Notes under the pieces: generated by a model
The model's database searches: none
Told to the model about the DNA's origin: nothing
The model's input: the letters and a program-made list of their open reading frames with translations, nothing else
Shown: piece after piece, positions 1 through 8,094 of the stretch
Position numbering within the stretch: the stretch's first letter is position 1
Layout: each line of letters begins with the position of its first letter
Assembly (NCBI GenBank): GCA_913048465.1
Contig: CAJWVO010000009.1
Span: 1 to 59,087 of the forward strand
Source: an uncultured Nitrosomonadales bacterium
Lineage (GTDB): Bacteria; Pseudomonadota; Gammaproteobacteria; Burkholderiales; Methylophilaceae
Direction of reading: 5' to 3'
DNA: 59,087 bases
Made by a program: the position numbers and the translations under genes

Positions 1-61
1 AAAAAGACCGAATTTGTTATTATGTCGGGTCGTTCTGTTAATTAATTTAAGGCATTCATGC

Positions 62-2038
62 ATGGGAAGACCAAGAAAAAATCCTGAAGAAAAAGTTACT
101 CCTAAAAGAACAAGAAAACCTCGTGTCAAAAAACTAAAAGATTTATATTTGGATGAGGCTTCCAGTCCAAAAGAAGCTGAAAATAGAAGAAACCAGCTTA
201 AGTCATTAATTATTCTTGGTAAAGAGCGCGGTTACCTTACTCATGCTGAAATTAATGATCACCTCCCTGATGAGATATCTGAAACAGATCAAGTGGATGA
301 AATTATTTCTATTATTCACGACATGGGTATCCGAACCTATGACGAAGCTCCGGATGCTGAGAATTTATTAATGGATGATGCCCCAGCTCCTGTTACTGAC
401 GAAGAAGCTGCGGAAGAAGCGGAACAAGCCCTGGCTACTGTGGATTCAGAGTTTGGTAGAACAACTGACCCTGTGCGAATGTATATGCGTGAAATGGGTA
501 AAGTTGGCTTGCTTGATAAAAAAGAAGAAATTGAGATTGCTAAAAGAATCGAAGAAGGCTTAAAGCATATGGTTCAAGCCATTTCAGCTTGTCCAGGAAT
601 CATTGACGACCTCATGCAAATGGGTGATAAGGTTAAAGCTGGAGAATTGTCTGTTGATGAATTCGTTGATGGTTTGATTGATATAGAGGCCGAGAAGGAG
701 CTGAATGAAGCCCTTGGCATGAATGAAGAAGAATCTTCCACTGATGATGAAGCAAGAGACGACGATGATGATTCATCTTCATCTGATAATGGCAAAGGTA
801 TGTCTTCTGAAGACTTGAAAGTGTTAACAGAAGAAGTCTTGAAACGATTTAAAAAAATTAAATCAGCTCATAAAAAACTAGCATTATTACGTGAGAAAAA
901 TAAATGGATTGATGATCCAGAATATAAGAAACATCAGGATATTATTCAAAAAGAATTACTCAATTTTAGATTTTCAGCAAAGCTTGTTGAAGTCTTGTGT
1001 GACAAAGTCAGACAATTTATTGTACAGATACGTGGACACGAGCGTACTATCATGGATTTTTGTGTAAACCAGGCAAAGATGCCACGAATTCACTTCATTA
1101 AATCATTCCCTGGAAATGAAACCAGTAATAAATGGTTAAAAGATGAAATGAAGGGTGACAAACCATACATTGATAATTTAGAAAAACTAAAACATTCAAT
1201 TTTAGATCAACAGGCGCAATTAAAAGAGTTAGAAGATTTTTCTGGTATCCCTATCAAAAATTTCAAAGAGATTAATCGCCAAATGACGAGAGGCGAATCA
1301 CGTGCAAGACGTGCTAAAAGAGAAATGATTGAAGCTAACTTACGTCTGGTGATTTCCATAGCTAAGAAATATACTAACCGTGGCTTGCAGTTCTTGGATC
1401 TTATACAAGAGGGAAACATTGGGTTGATGAAGGCAGTTGATAAATTTGAATATCGAAGGGGTTATAAGTTTTCAACGTACGCTACATGGTGGATTCGTCA
1501 GGCCATTACGCGTTCTATTGCTGATCAAGCAAGAACCATTCGTATTCCAGTTCACATGATTGAGACGATCAATAAGATGAATCGAATTTCTAGACAGATT
1601 TTACAAGCAACAGGACAAGAACCGGAACCGGCAGTATTAGCTGAGAAAATGGAAATGCCTGAAGATAAAATTAGAAAAATTTTAAAAATATCTAAGGAGC
1701 CAATTTCAATGGAAACTCCAATCGGTGATGATGAAGATTCTCATTTAGGTGATTTTATTGAAGATCTTGGTACATTGACTCCAGATGATGCTGCAGTATA
1801 TTCAAGTCTTAGCAGTGTGACCAACGAAATTCTTGAAGGGCTAACACCAAGGGAAGCTAAAGTATTGAGGATGAGGTTTGGTATTGAAATGAATACAGAC
1901 CATACTTTAGAAGAGGTTGGAAAGCAGTTTGATGTTACACGAGAAAGAATCCGTCAGATTGAAGCTAAAGCTTTAAGAAAGTTAAGACACCCAACAAGAT
2001 CTGATCGATTGAAAAGTTTCCTTGAAGGAAAAGATTAA
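62..2038 (+). CDS. rpoD: RNA polymerase primary sigma factor (sigma-70)
   Basis: Housekeeping sigma factor that directs RNA polymerase to most promoters. The 658-residue protein has the full primary-sigma layout: an N-terminal region 1.1, an acidic Asp/Ser/Glu-rich low-complexity stretch near residues 225-250, a non-conserved region, then region 2 ([37 protein letters not shown]), region 3 and region 4 with the helix-turn-helix ([20 protein letters not shown]). An in-frame ATG at 14 would add 16 residues that look non-coding. I chose 62 because [11 protein letters not shown] is a natural basic N-terminus and an AAGG lies about 10 bases upstream. In many betaproteobacteria dnaG precedes rpoD; here the window begins inside the upstream gap. 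Confidence 0.97.
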   Translation: MGRPRKNPEEKVTPKRTRKPRVKKLKDLYLDEASSPKEAENRRNQLKSLIILGKERGYLTHAEINDHLPDEISETDQVDEIISIIHDMGIRTYDEAPDAENLLMDDAPAPVTDEEAAEEAEQALATVDSEFGRTTDPVRMYMREMGKVGLLDKKEEIEIAKRIEEGLKHMVQAISACPGIIDDLMQMGDKVKAGELSVDEFVDGLIDIEAEKELNEALGMNEEESSTDDEARDDDDDSSSSDNGKGMSSEDLKVLTEEVLKRFKKIKSAHKKLALLREKNKWIDDPEYKKHQDIIQKELLNFRFSAKLVEVLCDKVRQFIVQIRGHERTIMDFCVNQAKMPRIHFIKSFPGNETSNKWLKDEMKGDKPYIDNLEKLKHSILDQQAQLKELEDFSGIPIKNFKEINRQMTRGESRARRAKREMIEANLRLVISIAKKYTNRGLQFLDLIQEGNIGLMKAVDKFEYRRGYKFSTYATWWIRQAITRSIADQARTIRIPVHMIETINKMNRISRQILQATGQEPEPAVLAEKMEMPEDKIRKILKISKEPISMETPIGDDEDSHLGDFIEDLGTLTPDDAAVYSSLSSVTNEILEGLTPREAKVLRMRFGIEMNTDHTLEEVGKQFDVTRERIRQIEAKALRKLRHPTRSDRLKSFLEGKD

Positions 2039-2047
2039 TTTTAAATA

Positions 2048-2124
2048 GGGCCTATAGCTCAGTTGGTTAGAGCAGAGGACTCATAATCCTTTGGTCCCTG
2101 GTTCGAGTCCAGGTGGGCCCACCA
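2048..2124 (+). tRNA. tRNA with CAU anticodon, probably tRNA-Ile2 (lysidine type)
   Basis: A complete 77-nt cloverleaf with encoded CCA. The acceptor stem GGGCCTA pairs with TGGGCCC, the D-stem is GCTC/GAGC, the anticodon loop CTCATAA places CAT at 2082-2084, and the T-arm is CCTGG-TTCGAGT-CCAGG. CAU tRNAs are initiator Met, elongator Met or Ile2. The C4-G69 and C5-G68 pairs are the features TilS is known to recognise in Ile2 and are absent from E. coli elongator Met, so Ile2 is favoured. The position nine bases after rpoD suggests read-through co-transcription. Confidence 0.93.
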
Positions 2125-2160
2125 TATAATAAAGATGTTTTGATTAAAATCTAATTTATT

Positions 2161-2517
2161 TCATTCGAATTTATTTAATAAATCCTCTTTCTGAAATTCA
2201 ACCCTTTTAATAAATGAAGAATCATTTTTGAAAATTACTTCAGATGCTTTTGTGATATTTATAAACTTATCCTCTAAAGCGCTAAGATAAATCTGACATT
2301 CATTTCCATTAAGACTTTTTGCATTATTCAGACTTTCTTGAATTGCCTCCTTAGTAAATAAAGGAGAAAAGTTTTTGATATCAACTAAAGTTTTATTAAA
2401 TAAATCATCGTGGGTAATTTTTTTAACAGATCTAGAAATGTTTTCAATCTCTTTTGGTAAAAGACAAATTAGCGAGTAGGTATTAATTAAAAAACTTTTA
2501 ATAATTAATTCATTCAT
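2161..2517 (-). CDS. Hypothetical protein, 118 aa
   Basis: Unrecognised protein of 118 residues with no signal peptide or clear membrane segment. It is rich in Lys, Asn, Ile and Ser, with amphipathic stretches that suggest an all-helical soluble protein. The start at 2517 has only a weak ribosome-binding site in an AT-rich leader. It is convergent with rpoD and the tRNA. The uninterrupted frame and ordinary composition favour a real gene, but there is no motif to name it by. Confidence 0.55.
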   Translation of the reverse strand: MNELIIKSFLINTYSLICLLPKEIENISRSVKKITHDDLFNKTLVDIKNFSPLFTKEAIQESLNNAKSLNGNECQIYLSALEDKFINITKASEVIFKNDSSFIKRVEFQKEDLLNKFE

Positions 2518-2541
2518 TAATATTTTTTTATTTTTTTCTAT

Positions 2542-2619
2542 CTAATACATAGCATACCCATAACCAATTAAAAAGCAAAAGAAAACACAACAAATCAAAA
2601 AAATATTTTTTAAATCCAT
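2542..2619 (-). CDS. Possible 25-aa single-span membrane peptide
   Basis: A tiny ORF that reads MDLKNIFLICCVFFCFLIGY and ends GYAMY. It is essentially one hydrophobic helix after a short charged N-terminus. The ATG is preceded on the minus strand by an AAGGGG Shine-Dalgarno-like sequence at about seven bases spacing, unusually good for this AT-rich region. It lies directly upstream of the 118-aa hypothetical gene on the same strand and could be its first cistron. No family is recognised; a chance ORF is possible. Confidence 0.4.
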   Translation of the reverse strand: MDLKNIFLICCVFFCFLIGYGYAMY

Positions 2620-2640
2620 CAAAAGCCCCTTTATATTAAG

Positions 2641-2815
2641 TGACTAGCCTATTTGATACGCCGGCTAGTCATGGCGTTGCTTCAAGGGAAGTAAGCGGTT
2701 ATCAACTTTTATGCCAGATAACCATGGCAATGGAGGTTCAGTAGAGAGATTAAAGTTCGCCTCCTTATATGATTGATGGTATAAATTAAAAAGGTCAGGA
2801 ATAAATTTTCCTGAC
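2641..2815. promoter_or_regulatory. Structured region with three perfect inverted repeats plus a 5-bp stem
   Basis: The gap between the small minus-strand ORF and the sigma-factor gene holds inverted repeats in tandem. They are TGACTAGCC/GGCTAGTCA (2641-2649 and 2663-2671), GGTTATC/GATAACC (2697-2703 and 2717-2723), GGAGG/CCTCC (2732-2736 and 2760-2764) and GTCAGGAA/TTCCTGAC (2794-2801 and 2808-2815). The first two have 13-nt loops. A competing pairing, ACGCC with GGCGT (2658-2662 and 2673-2677), would disrupt the first hairpin. This looks like an RNA leader, a small RNA or a set of operators. I do not recognise a known riboswitch or RNA family in it. Confidence 0.45.
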
Positions 2816-2867
2816 AATTACGTAATTTGTGCATCAATAAAATAAAAAGAAAAAGCAGGGGATAACA

Positions 2868-3443
2868 ATGCTTGCTGGGGAAGTATTAAAACAATTACAA
2901 GATAAGGCTAATTTAGATATTGCCTATAAGTCTTTAAATAGCTTTTTCTATAGAAACGCCATTCGTTTTTTGATGGCAAATAAATTAAATGCAGCCGATG
3001 CAGATGATGTAATACAAGAAACATTCATAAAAGTATTTGAAAAAATAGACACCTTAAAAGATGACAGCAAGTTTGAATCGTGGTTATGGACGGTTCTTAG
3101 AAATAATATGAATGAGTTTTATCGTAAATCTAATAAAAAAAATAATGTCATGTTTGGCTTAGAAGCAGAAGAATTAGAAAACCTGACAGGTGATGATGAT
3201 GTGAAAGTGAGTCATGGCCAAAAGTATGCCGATCAGCATAATTGTGTTGAAGAAAAAATGAAACTATTCCAAGTAGATATGCCTGATCAGCATTATGCGA
3301 TTAAATTGCAAATGGAAGATGTGTCTATTAAAGACATCTCAATCAGGATTGGTCGTTCCTATGCTGCAACAAAAGAATTTTTATCACAATCAAAAAAGAA
3401 ATTGAAGTCTTACTTTGAGGAATGTAAAGAGATGGAATCATAA
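2868..3443 (+). CDS. RNA polymerase sigma factor, ECF-like sigma-70 family
   Basis: Alternative sigma factor of 191 residues. Region 2 is clear (NAADADDVIQETFIKVFEKI, then FESWLWTVLRNNMNEFYRK), and the C-terminal region 4 helix-turn-helix is near residues 140-180 (IKDISIRIGRSYAATKEFL). The region 1.1 and 3 modules of primary sigmas are absent, as in ECF factors. A GGGG-containing ribosome-binding site lies upstream of the ATG. The stop codon overlaps the start of the next gene (TAATG), so the two are translationally coupled, the usual arrangement for a sigma factor with its regulator. The inducing signal is unknown. Confidence 0.85.
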   Translation: MLAGEVLKQLQDKANLDIAYKSLNSFFYRNAIRFLMANKLNAADADDVIQETFIKVFEKIDTLKDDSKFESWLWTVLRNNMNEFYRKSNKKNNVMFGLEAEELENLTGDDDVKVSHGQKYADQHNCVEEKMKLFQVDMPDQHYAIKLQMEDVSIKDISIRIGRSYAATKEFLSQSKKKLKSYFEECKEMES

Positions 3444-4123
3444 TGACTGAGCATCAAATACAAGATAACTTTATAAGTATATTGCAGGGCAAGAAAGTGT
3501 CAGGTATGGATGCTAAGTGGCGAGTTGTTGCGCGCATGGTTAGAAACGTTTTGCTTAGAGAAAATAATATTGAAGAACAGATGATTGCAACACGCCAACA
3601 AGCTTTTGAAAAGAGAATCGGTAAAGTGTTAGAAGATCGATATCTAATTCCTAAACAAAGAAGAACATTTGCATATAAGAGCTGGATACTGGCACTATTC
3701 ATTGGCGCCTCTGGAGTCTATGCTACAAAAGAATACGTTCATTTCACGACACCACTGCCACTAGAGCTTACTCATACGCAAGAGGAATTAGAAGGCCAAG
3801 ACCCAAAATTATTTTGGAAGAAATGGTTTAATAATGGCTCTTTCATCATGTTCGGACATCGTTATTTAGCTAACCCAGTACCTACCAATATTGGTGGATG
3901 TGATGCCGATCAGATTGATCTTAAAGGTTGTTTAGAGCTCCTTAATAAATACCCTGGCAATCCAAATCTTTTATTTAATATCGGTTTGATTTACCAGATG
4001 GGTTTTGATGCTGAGGTTAATATTGAAAAAGCGGCTGAATATTACAAAAAAGCGGCAGCATTGGGTAATGATTATGCTCGTGTAAATTTTGAGTATTTAG
4101 TTAATCAGGATTTAATTAAATAA
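3443..4123 (+). CDS. Membrane protein with C-terminal SEL1 repeat, possible sigma regulator
   Basis: A 226-residue protein with a basic cytoplasmic N-terminal part of about 75 residues, one hydrophobic segment near residues 78-95 (SWILALFIGASGVYA), and a periplasmic tail ending in a SEL1/TPR-like repeat (IGLIYQMGFDAEVNIEKAAEYYKKAAALGN). It overlaps the upstream sigma gene by one base. Topology and coupling match an anti-sigma factor with a periplasmic sensor, but I see no zinc-binding ZAS or RseA motif. That role is inferred from context only. An exported SEL1 protein follows 61 bases downstream. Confidence 0.6.
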   Translation: MTEHQIQDNFISILQGKKVSGMDAKWRVVARMVRNVLLRENNIEEQMIATRQQAFEKRIGKVLEDRYLIPKQRRTFAYKSWILALFIGASGVYATKEYVHFTTPLPLELTHTQEELEGQDPKLFWKKWFNNGSFIMFGHRYLANPVPTNIGGCDADQIDLKGCLELLNKYPGNPNLLFNIGLIYQMGFDAEVNIEKAAEYYKKAAALGNDYARVNFEYLVNQDLIK

Positions 4124-4184
4124 TCCCTGACCTTTGATGATTACTCCATCTATTAGATGTAGTTAATCAATTTAGGGTTAGAAA

Positions 4185-5459
4185 ATGAAAATCAAAACAA
4201 TCATGGCAGTGATTGCCAATGTGTTCCTCATCTCAAATGCTGTTACAGCGAATGAGATTCAAGCACCTGAAGTTAAAGTCCAGGAAAAGAATCCCTGTAA
4301 GGAAAAAACTTTCTGGCAAACTAATTTTACCAATAGTCAATTCAATGGCTTTTATTCACAAATGACAAATAGTGACATTAGCAATGCTCAACATTTATTT
4401 GCTAATCATTATTTTGAAGGTTCGCTATTCAATAAAGATTTAGCTAGAGCATTAGATCTGTATCAGCGAGCACACAATCGTGGCAACCAAGAATCAACAG
4501 CAAAATTAGGCTTGGTTTATCGTTATGGTTTATCAACTAACAAAGATTATAAAAAAGCAATTGAGTATTATGAGTCTATTGAAGCTAATAATCCAGAAGC
4601 TCAATTCAACCTTGGTTTGATGCACCGTTATGGTATTGGGACTGCATCCAATCAACAGCAAGCATTTGATTATTTCAAACAAGCAGCATCCAATCAGGTC
4701 GTTGCAAAAAAAAATTGTGAAGTAGAGGTCAAAGGATTGGCAGAGGCTCAGTTTCAATTGGGGCAGATGTTTCGTTACGGTTTAGGCGTTGAGAAAAATT
4801 TAGATCAAGCATTATTGTGGTTTAAAGAAGCAGCTAATCAAGATTTAAAAGAAGCACAATTTAATGCAGCACAATTGATGATGACAGGAGTCGGAGAACA
4901 TTATGACTATGATGGAGCTATACAATATTATCAGCGAGCCGCCCAACAGGGACTGGCTGAAGCACAACTTAATTTGGCGCGCGAGTATCACTATAATAAT
5001 CGCCAAAAAGATTACCTTAAAGCGCATCACTGGTATACGAAAGCGGCAAAAGGAGGACAAGTTGAAGCAGATTTTAATTTAGGTTTGATGGAACATTATG
5101 GTCATGGTGTTTATCCGAATTATCAAAAAGCTTTACTGCATTATCAAAGAGCAGCAAAGATTAATCAACCTGAAGCATTTTTAAATATCGCCCACATTCA
5201 CTTTTACGGTATGGGAAAAGCTAAAGATTATTTAGAGGCTTATCAATATTACCAAATGGCTTCAAATTATAATTTATCTCAAGCTGATTATCATTTAGGA
5301 CTCATGAACGAAAAAGGATTGGGGACATCTGTTGATTTAGAAACAGCTAAAGATTACTATCAACGATCTGCAGATCAGGGCAATGAGGATGCAAAAATTG
5401 CATTAGAGTCATTACCAATGAAGGAGCCTGAAGATTTTGACTATTTAGCTATGCATTGA
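4185..5459 (+). CDS. Exported SEL1-repeat (TPR-like) protein
   Basis: A 424-residue protein with a Sec signal peptide (MKIKTIMAVIANVFLISNAVTA) followed by about eight SEL1 repeats. Repeats such as AQFNLGLMHRYGIGTASNQQ and ADFNLGLMEHYGHGVYPNYQ form helical solenoids used for protein-protein contacts. Residues 172-187 carry a short insertion between repeats (NQVVAKKNCEVEVKG). It follows the sigma factor and SEL1-tailed membrane protein in the same direction, so the three probably act together. The partner is unknown. Confidence 0.8.
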   Translation: MKIKTIMAVIANVFLISNAVTANEIQAPEVKVQEKNPCKEKTFWQTNFTNSQFNGFYSQMTNSDISNAQHLFANHYFEGSLFNKDLARALDLYQRAHNRGNQESTAKLGLVYRYGLSTNKDYKKAIEYYESIEANNPEAQFNLGLMHRYGIGTASNQQQAFDYFKQAASNQVVAKKNCEVEVKGLAEAQFQLGQMFRYGLGVEKNLDQALLWFKEAANQDLKEAQFNAAQLMMTGVGEHYDYDGAIQYYQRAAQQGLAEAQLNLAREYHYNNRQKDYLKAHHWYTKAAKGGQVEADFNLGLMEHYGHGVYPNYQKALLHYQRAAKINQPEAFLNIAHIHFYGMGKAKDYLEAYQYYQMASNYNLSQADYHLGLMNEKGLGTSVDLETAKDYYQRSADQGNEDAKIALESLPMKEPEDFDYLAMH

Positions 5460-5566
5460 TGGAATTAATGATTTTAGTCTTGGCCAAATATTCAATTGAT
5501 AATAAATTACATGCTGTGAACAAATTTATGTAATATTTATTAAGTTTGAACAATTTTGGATTGAAT

Positions 5567-5683
5567 ATGGCGAATTTTTTTGAAAGTGGATTTACAGTGT
5601 TGCAAGAACTTGCAAAACTGAAAGAAAAAGAGCAAAAATTAACTGAGCAGAAGCCACAAGAAAAAAATAAAGAAAAAAAATAA
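5567..5683 (+). CDS. Possible 38-aa charged small protein
   Basis: A small ORF starting MANFFESGFTVLQELAKLKE and ending in a Lys/Glu/Gln-rich tail. The N-terminal half could form an amphipathic helix; the tail is likely disordered. The ribosome-binding site is weak (GGA about nine bases upstream). It sits alone between the SEL1 gene and another small ORF in the same direction. Amino-acid use is protein-like, but no family is recognised. Confidence 0.35.
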   Translation: MANFFESGFTVLQELAKLKEKEQKLTEQKPQEKNKEKK

Positions 5684-5758
5684 ATGTAACTTTTCATTAG
5701 ATTTCTTATCATAACCTGGTAACTGATGGTTCTCTATAAAATTATATACGGAGGAATT

Positions 5759-5881
5759 ATGAAAAAAGTTACTTACATTATTATCATTCTGCTTTTAATT
5801 GTTGGTTATTTTTATATTTACCCAGAACGTTGCGAAAAACTGCTTGGTGATGAAAATTTAATTTGTGAATTAGGTTGGTAA
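5759..5881 (+). CDS. Possible 40-aa single-pass membrane microprotein
   Basis: A small ORF with an excellent ribosome-binding site (GGAGGA five bases before ATG). The product begins MKKVTYIIIILLLIVGYFYI, a signal-anchor helix, followed by a short tail with two cysteines (Cys25 and Cys36) that could form a disulfide outside the membrane. It lies in a run of small exported or membrane proteins. The strong Shine-Dalgarno and membrane-protein character support translation. Function unknown. Confidence 0.55.
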   Translation: MKKVTYIIIILLLIVGYFYIYPERCEKLLGDENLICELGW

Positions 5882-5918
5882 TCACCTTTTTCTAATAAAA
5901 CAACTTAAGGATCTTTTT

Positions 5919-6317
5919 ATGACTGCCCTAAAGTCATGTGCTCTATTTTTGCTAATTTTTTGTTTCTCTTTTAGTTACTCAAAAACAATTAATATTGAAT
6001 GTGATTTGAAACTCACCACCAGCAGTGAATGGGCAGAGCAGGCATCTGATAATCAAAAAGAATTATGGGTGTATGACGACCAAGCGGGATTAAAAACAAA
6101 TCATGTCAACTACAGTCTTGCAGAATGCAAGTTAGGCGAAGAAGAACTGGTATGTGAAAAATACACACAAAATGTGGATTCTAAGACTGTTGCGCACTAT
6201 CAGAAAACTTATCTGAATCGATACAACTTGTTGTTAAAAGATTATTCCGAATTCGAACACCAAGATAAACAATTTTCTTCTCGAATGCGAGAAGGTACTT
6301 GTATGTTAATAAATTAA
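5919..6317 (+). CDS. Hypothetical exported protein, 132 aa
   Basis: A 132-residue protein with an N-terminal signal peptide (hydrophobic LFLLIFCFSFSYS, cleavage near residue 21). The mature part has four cysteines, Cys27, Cys70, Cys78 and Cys128, which could form two disulfides in the periplasm. No known domain is recognised. An AAGG ribosome-binding site lies about seven bases before the ATG. It is one of several small exported or membrane proteins in a row. Confidence 0.6.
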   Translation: MTALKSCALFLLIFCFSFSYSKTINIECDLKLTTSSEWAEQASDNQKELWVYDDQAGLKTNHVNYSLAECKLGEEELVCEKYTQNVDSKTVAHYQKTYLNRYNLLLKDYSEFEHQDKQFSSRMREGTCMLIN

Positions 6318-6417
6318 TTTTATCTTGCCCTTCCTGAACTAATTTTGATATCCTTAATCGTATAGTTTTAGCCACAAGCTAATTTTATAATAATTTGATC
6401 TCACAAGGAGAAAGATG

Positions 6418-6579
6418 ATGCCTAGTTATCACACTAGCGGATTTGAGGCGATGAAAACCTTATCCAAAGATAAAAAATTACCCAAAGAAAAATTAATGCC
6501 TGAAGATATTGACAAGTGCTTAAGCGAAGATAAAGAATGCCAGACAAGATATCTTGAAGCTTTTGGTGATTGTGCGTAA
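6418..6579 (+). CDS. Possible 53-aa small protein
   Basis: A small ORF with a strong AAGGAG ribosome-binding site at 6405-6410. Two consecutive ATGs (6415 and 6418) are in frame; 6418 gives the better seven-base spacing. The product (MPSYHTSGFEAMKTLSKDKK and onward) is charged and soluble with three cysteines near the C-terminus. Its stop is nine bases before msrA, suggesting a shared transcript and possibly coupled translation, since msrA has no clear Shine-Dalgarno of its own. No family is recognised. Confidence 0.55.
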   Translation: MPSYHTSGFEAMKTLSKDKKLPKEKLMPEDIDKCLSEDKECQTRYLEAFGDCA

Positions 6580-6588
6580 TTAATTTTT

Positions 6589-7149
6589 ATGAAATTTTTA
6601 TTGGCAGGAGTCCTGCTAATTACTCAATCTGTCATGGTTTTTTCAATGCAAAAAAAAGAAATTTATTTAGCCGGCGGTTGCTACTGGGGGTTGGAGTATT
6701 TATTGCAAGACCTTCCTGGCGTGCTTGATACTGAGGTAGGATTTTCAGGGGGTTCATTTGAGAATGCGACTTATGATGATGTTAAGACTGGATTATCTGG
6801 CCATGCTGAAACAATTTATATCTCTTACGACGAGAAAGTTATATCGTTAGAACAGTTACTGTTTGAATTCTTCCGGATGCATAATCCAACAACTAAAAAT
6901 CAGCAAGGTAACGACATTGGTACTCAGTATCGTTCTGCTATATTTTATTTAAATGATGAACAAAAACAGATAGCAAATGAAGTGATTATCAAAGTGAATC
7001 AAAGTGGTCATTGGCCAGACCCAGTGGTCACGGAAGTGCTCCCTTTTCAGACATTCTATGCCGCACAACTGGATCATCAGGACTACATAAAAAAGAACCC
7101 CAATGGTTATTCTTGTCATTTTGTTAGAGATTTTTCATTTACTAATTAA
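6589..7149 (+). CDS. msrA: Peptide-methionine (S)-S-oxide reductase, possibly exported
   Basis: Reduces methionine-S-sulfoxide in proteins and peptides. The family signature is clear: catalytic Cys31 in GGCYWG, the GFSGGS motif, GNDIGTQYRSAIFY, and a resolving Cys176 in NPNGYSCHF. Total length is 186 residues. Residues 1-19 (MKFLLAGVLLITQSVMVFS) look like a Sec signal peptide, so the enzyme may act in the periplasm. A shorter cytosolic form could start at Met20 (6646), but neither start has a good ribosome-binding site. It lies among small exported proteins, which fits a periplasmic repair role. Confidence 0.93.
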   Translation: MKFLLAGVLLITQSVMVFSMQKKEIYLAGGCYWGLEYLLQDLPGVLDTEVGFSGGSFENATYDDVKTGLSGHAETIYISYDEKVISLEQLLFEFFRMHNPTTKNQQGNDIGTQYRSAIFYLNDEQKQIANEVIIKVNQSGHWPDPVVTEVLPFQTFYAAQLDHQDYIKKNPNGYSCHFVRDFSFTN

Positions 7150-7164
7150 TAAGGAGTTGTAAAC

Positions 7165-7491
7165 ATGCGTTGTGCATTTGTTCGTGTATTTTTTTGGATA
7201 TTTTTACTCTTACCCTTAACTTATGTTCCTGCAGTGACTTCATTAGTCCAGGATGGCGCTACTTTGTATGAAAATACAAGAGTATTTTTTATGTGTCTTG
7301 GAGCAAATTCAATGAGCCAACCTGTCACGGATCTTGTTTCAATTAATTGGGGCAGCTACATTGTTCAGGTGCTAGCATATGTAGTAATTTTTCAACTCAT
7401 TATTGATCTTTTAACAGTCATGTGTGCTTATAAAAGAGGCAGTTCCTGTCACACTCAGTCTGATTCGGTAAAGAAAAAAACTAAGAAATAA
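7165..7491 (+). CDS. Hypothetical inner-membrane protein, 108 aa
   Basis: A 108-residue protein with two hydrophobic segments, residues 8-28 (VFFWIFLLLPLTYVPAVTSL) and about 66-88 (YIVQVLAYVVIFQLIIDLLT), and a Lys-rich C-terminal tail. AAGGAG lies about seven bases upstream of the ATG. It starts 15 bases after msrA and is probably co-transcribed. No family is recognised. It converges on the glycosylase gene with only three bases between stop codons. Confidence 0.6.
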   Translation: MRCAFVRVFFWIFLLLPLTYVPAVTSLVQDGATLYENTRVFFMCLGANSMSQPVTDLVSINWGSYIVQVLAYVVIFQLIIDLLTVMCAYKRGSSCHTQSDSVKKKTKK

Positions 7492-7494
7492 AAT

Positions 7495-8094
7495 TTATTT
7501 CAATTGCCATAAATACCAGGCTGCAATAGTTCGATAAGGACTCAGATATTCGGTTTCTTTCATCAATTCATTTGGAGTGATTAGACATTCTCTTTGTGTA
7601 AATAGAGAATATTTTTTACGAATTGCTAAATCTGAAGTTGGCATAATATCTTGACGACCCTGATTAAAAATAAGCATCATTTGTACAGTCCATACACCGA
7701 CTCCTTTAATTTCGGTGTATTGCTTAATGATCTCTTGATCATTAAGCAGCTTTATTTTTTTTTTACTAGGAATGAATTGTTTTAAATAGCCATCAGCAAT
7801 AGATAAAATCGTTTGAGTTTTTTGATTTGACAGTCCTGTTGAGCTCAGTAAATCTTTATTTTTAATTATGTCATGCTCTGTGGGAAATACATCGTTAAAT
7901 AAATCTAAAAAGCGTTGATAAATTGTTGAAGCTGCTTTTGGATGAAGCTGTTGATAAAAAATACTTTTAATAATACTTTGATGTGGCAAGAGCTCATCGC
8001 TAACTTTTAAACGACAAGGACCAATTTCTTGAATAAGCGTTGACCACTCTTTGTTTTGATTGCTTAAAAATTTTTCAGCTTCTTCAAAGGGCAT
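7495..8094 (-). CDS. DNA-3-methyladenine glycosylase II family (HhH-GPD)
   Basis: Base-excision repair glycosylase that removes alkylated bases. The helix-hairpin-helix and catalytic Asp are plain in the C-terminal half: IKGVGVWTVQMMLIF, then PTSDLAIRK, where the Asp is the AlkA-type catalytic residue. At about 199 residues it matches short bacterial AlkA-like enzymes that lack the Ada or N-terminal AlkA domain. A TTG at 8100 would add two residues. I prefer the ATG at 8094, which overlaps the stop of the upstream SDR gene (TAATG) and implies coupling. Confidence 0.88.
   Translation of the reverse strand: MPFEEAEKFLSNQNKEWSTLIQEIGPCRLKVSDELLPHQSIIKSIFYQQLHPKAASTIYQRFLDLFNDVFPTEHDIIKNKDLLSSTGLSNQKTQTILSIADGYLKQFIPSKKKIKLLNDQEIIKQYTEIKGVGVWTVQMMLIFNQGRQDIMPTSDLAIRKKYSLFTQRECLITPNELMKETEYLSPYRTIAAWYLWQLK

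Noticed and set aside
2048-2124. Initiator tRNA-fMet
   Set aside because: The acceptor stem begins with a G-C pair and the anticodon stem lacks the three G-C pairs of initiators; an elongator-type CAU tRNA fits better.
2641-2815. A known riboswitch, 6S RNA or SRP RNA in the structured gap
   Set aside because: None of the conserved cores I know (c-di-GMP, cobalamin, 6S bubble, SRP GGAAGCAG) is present.
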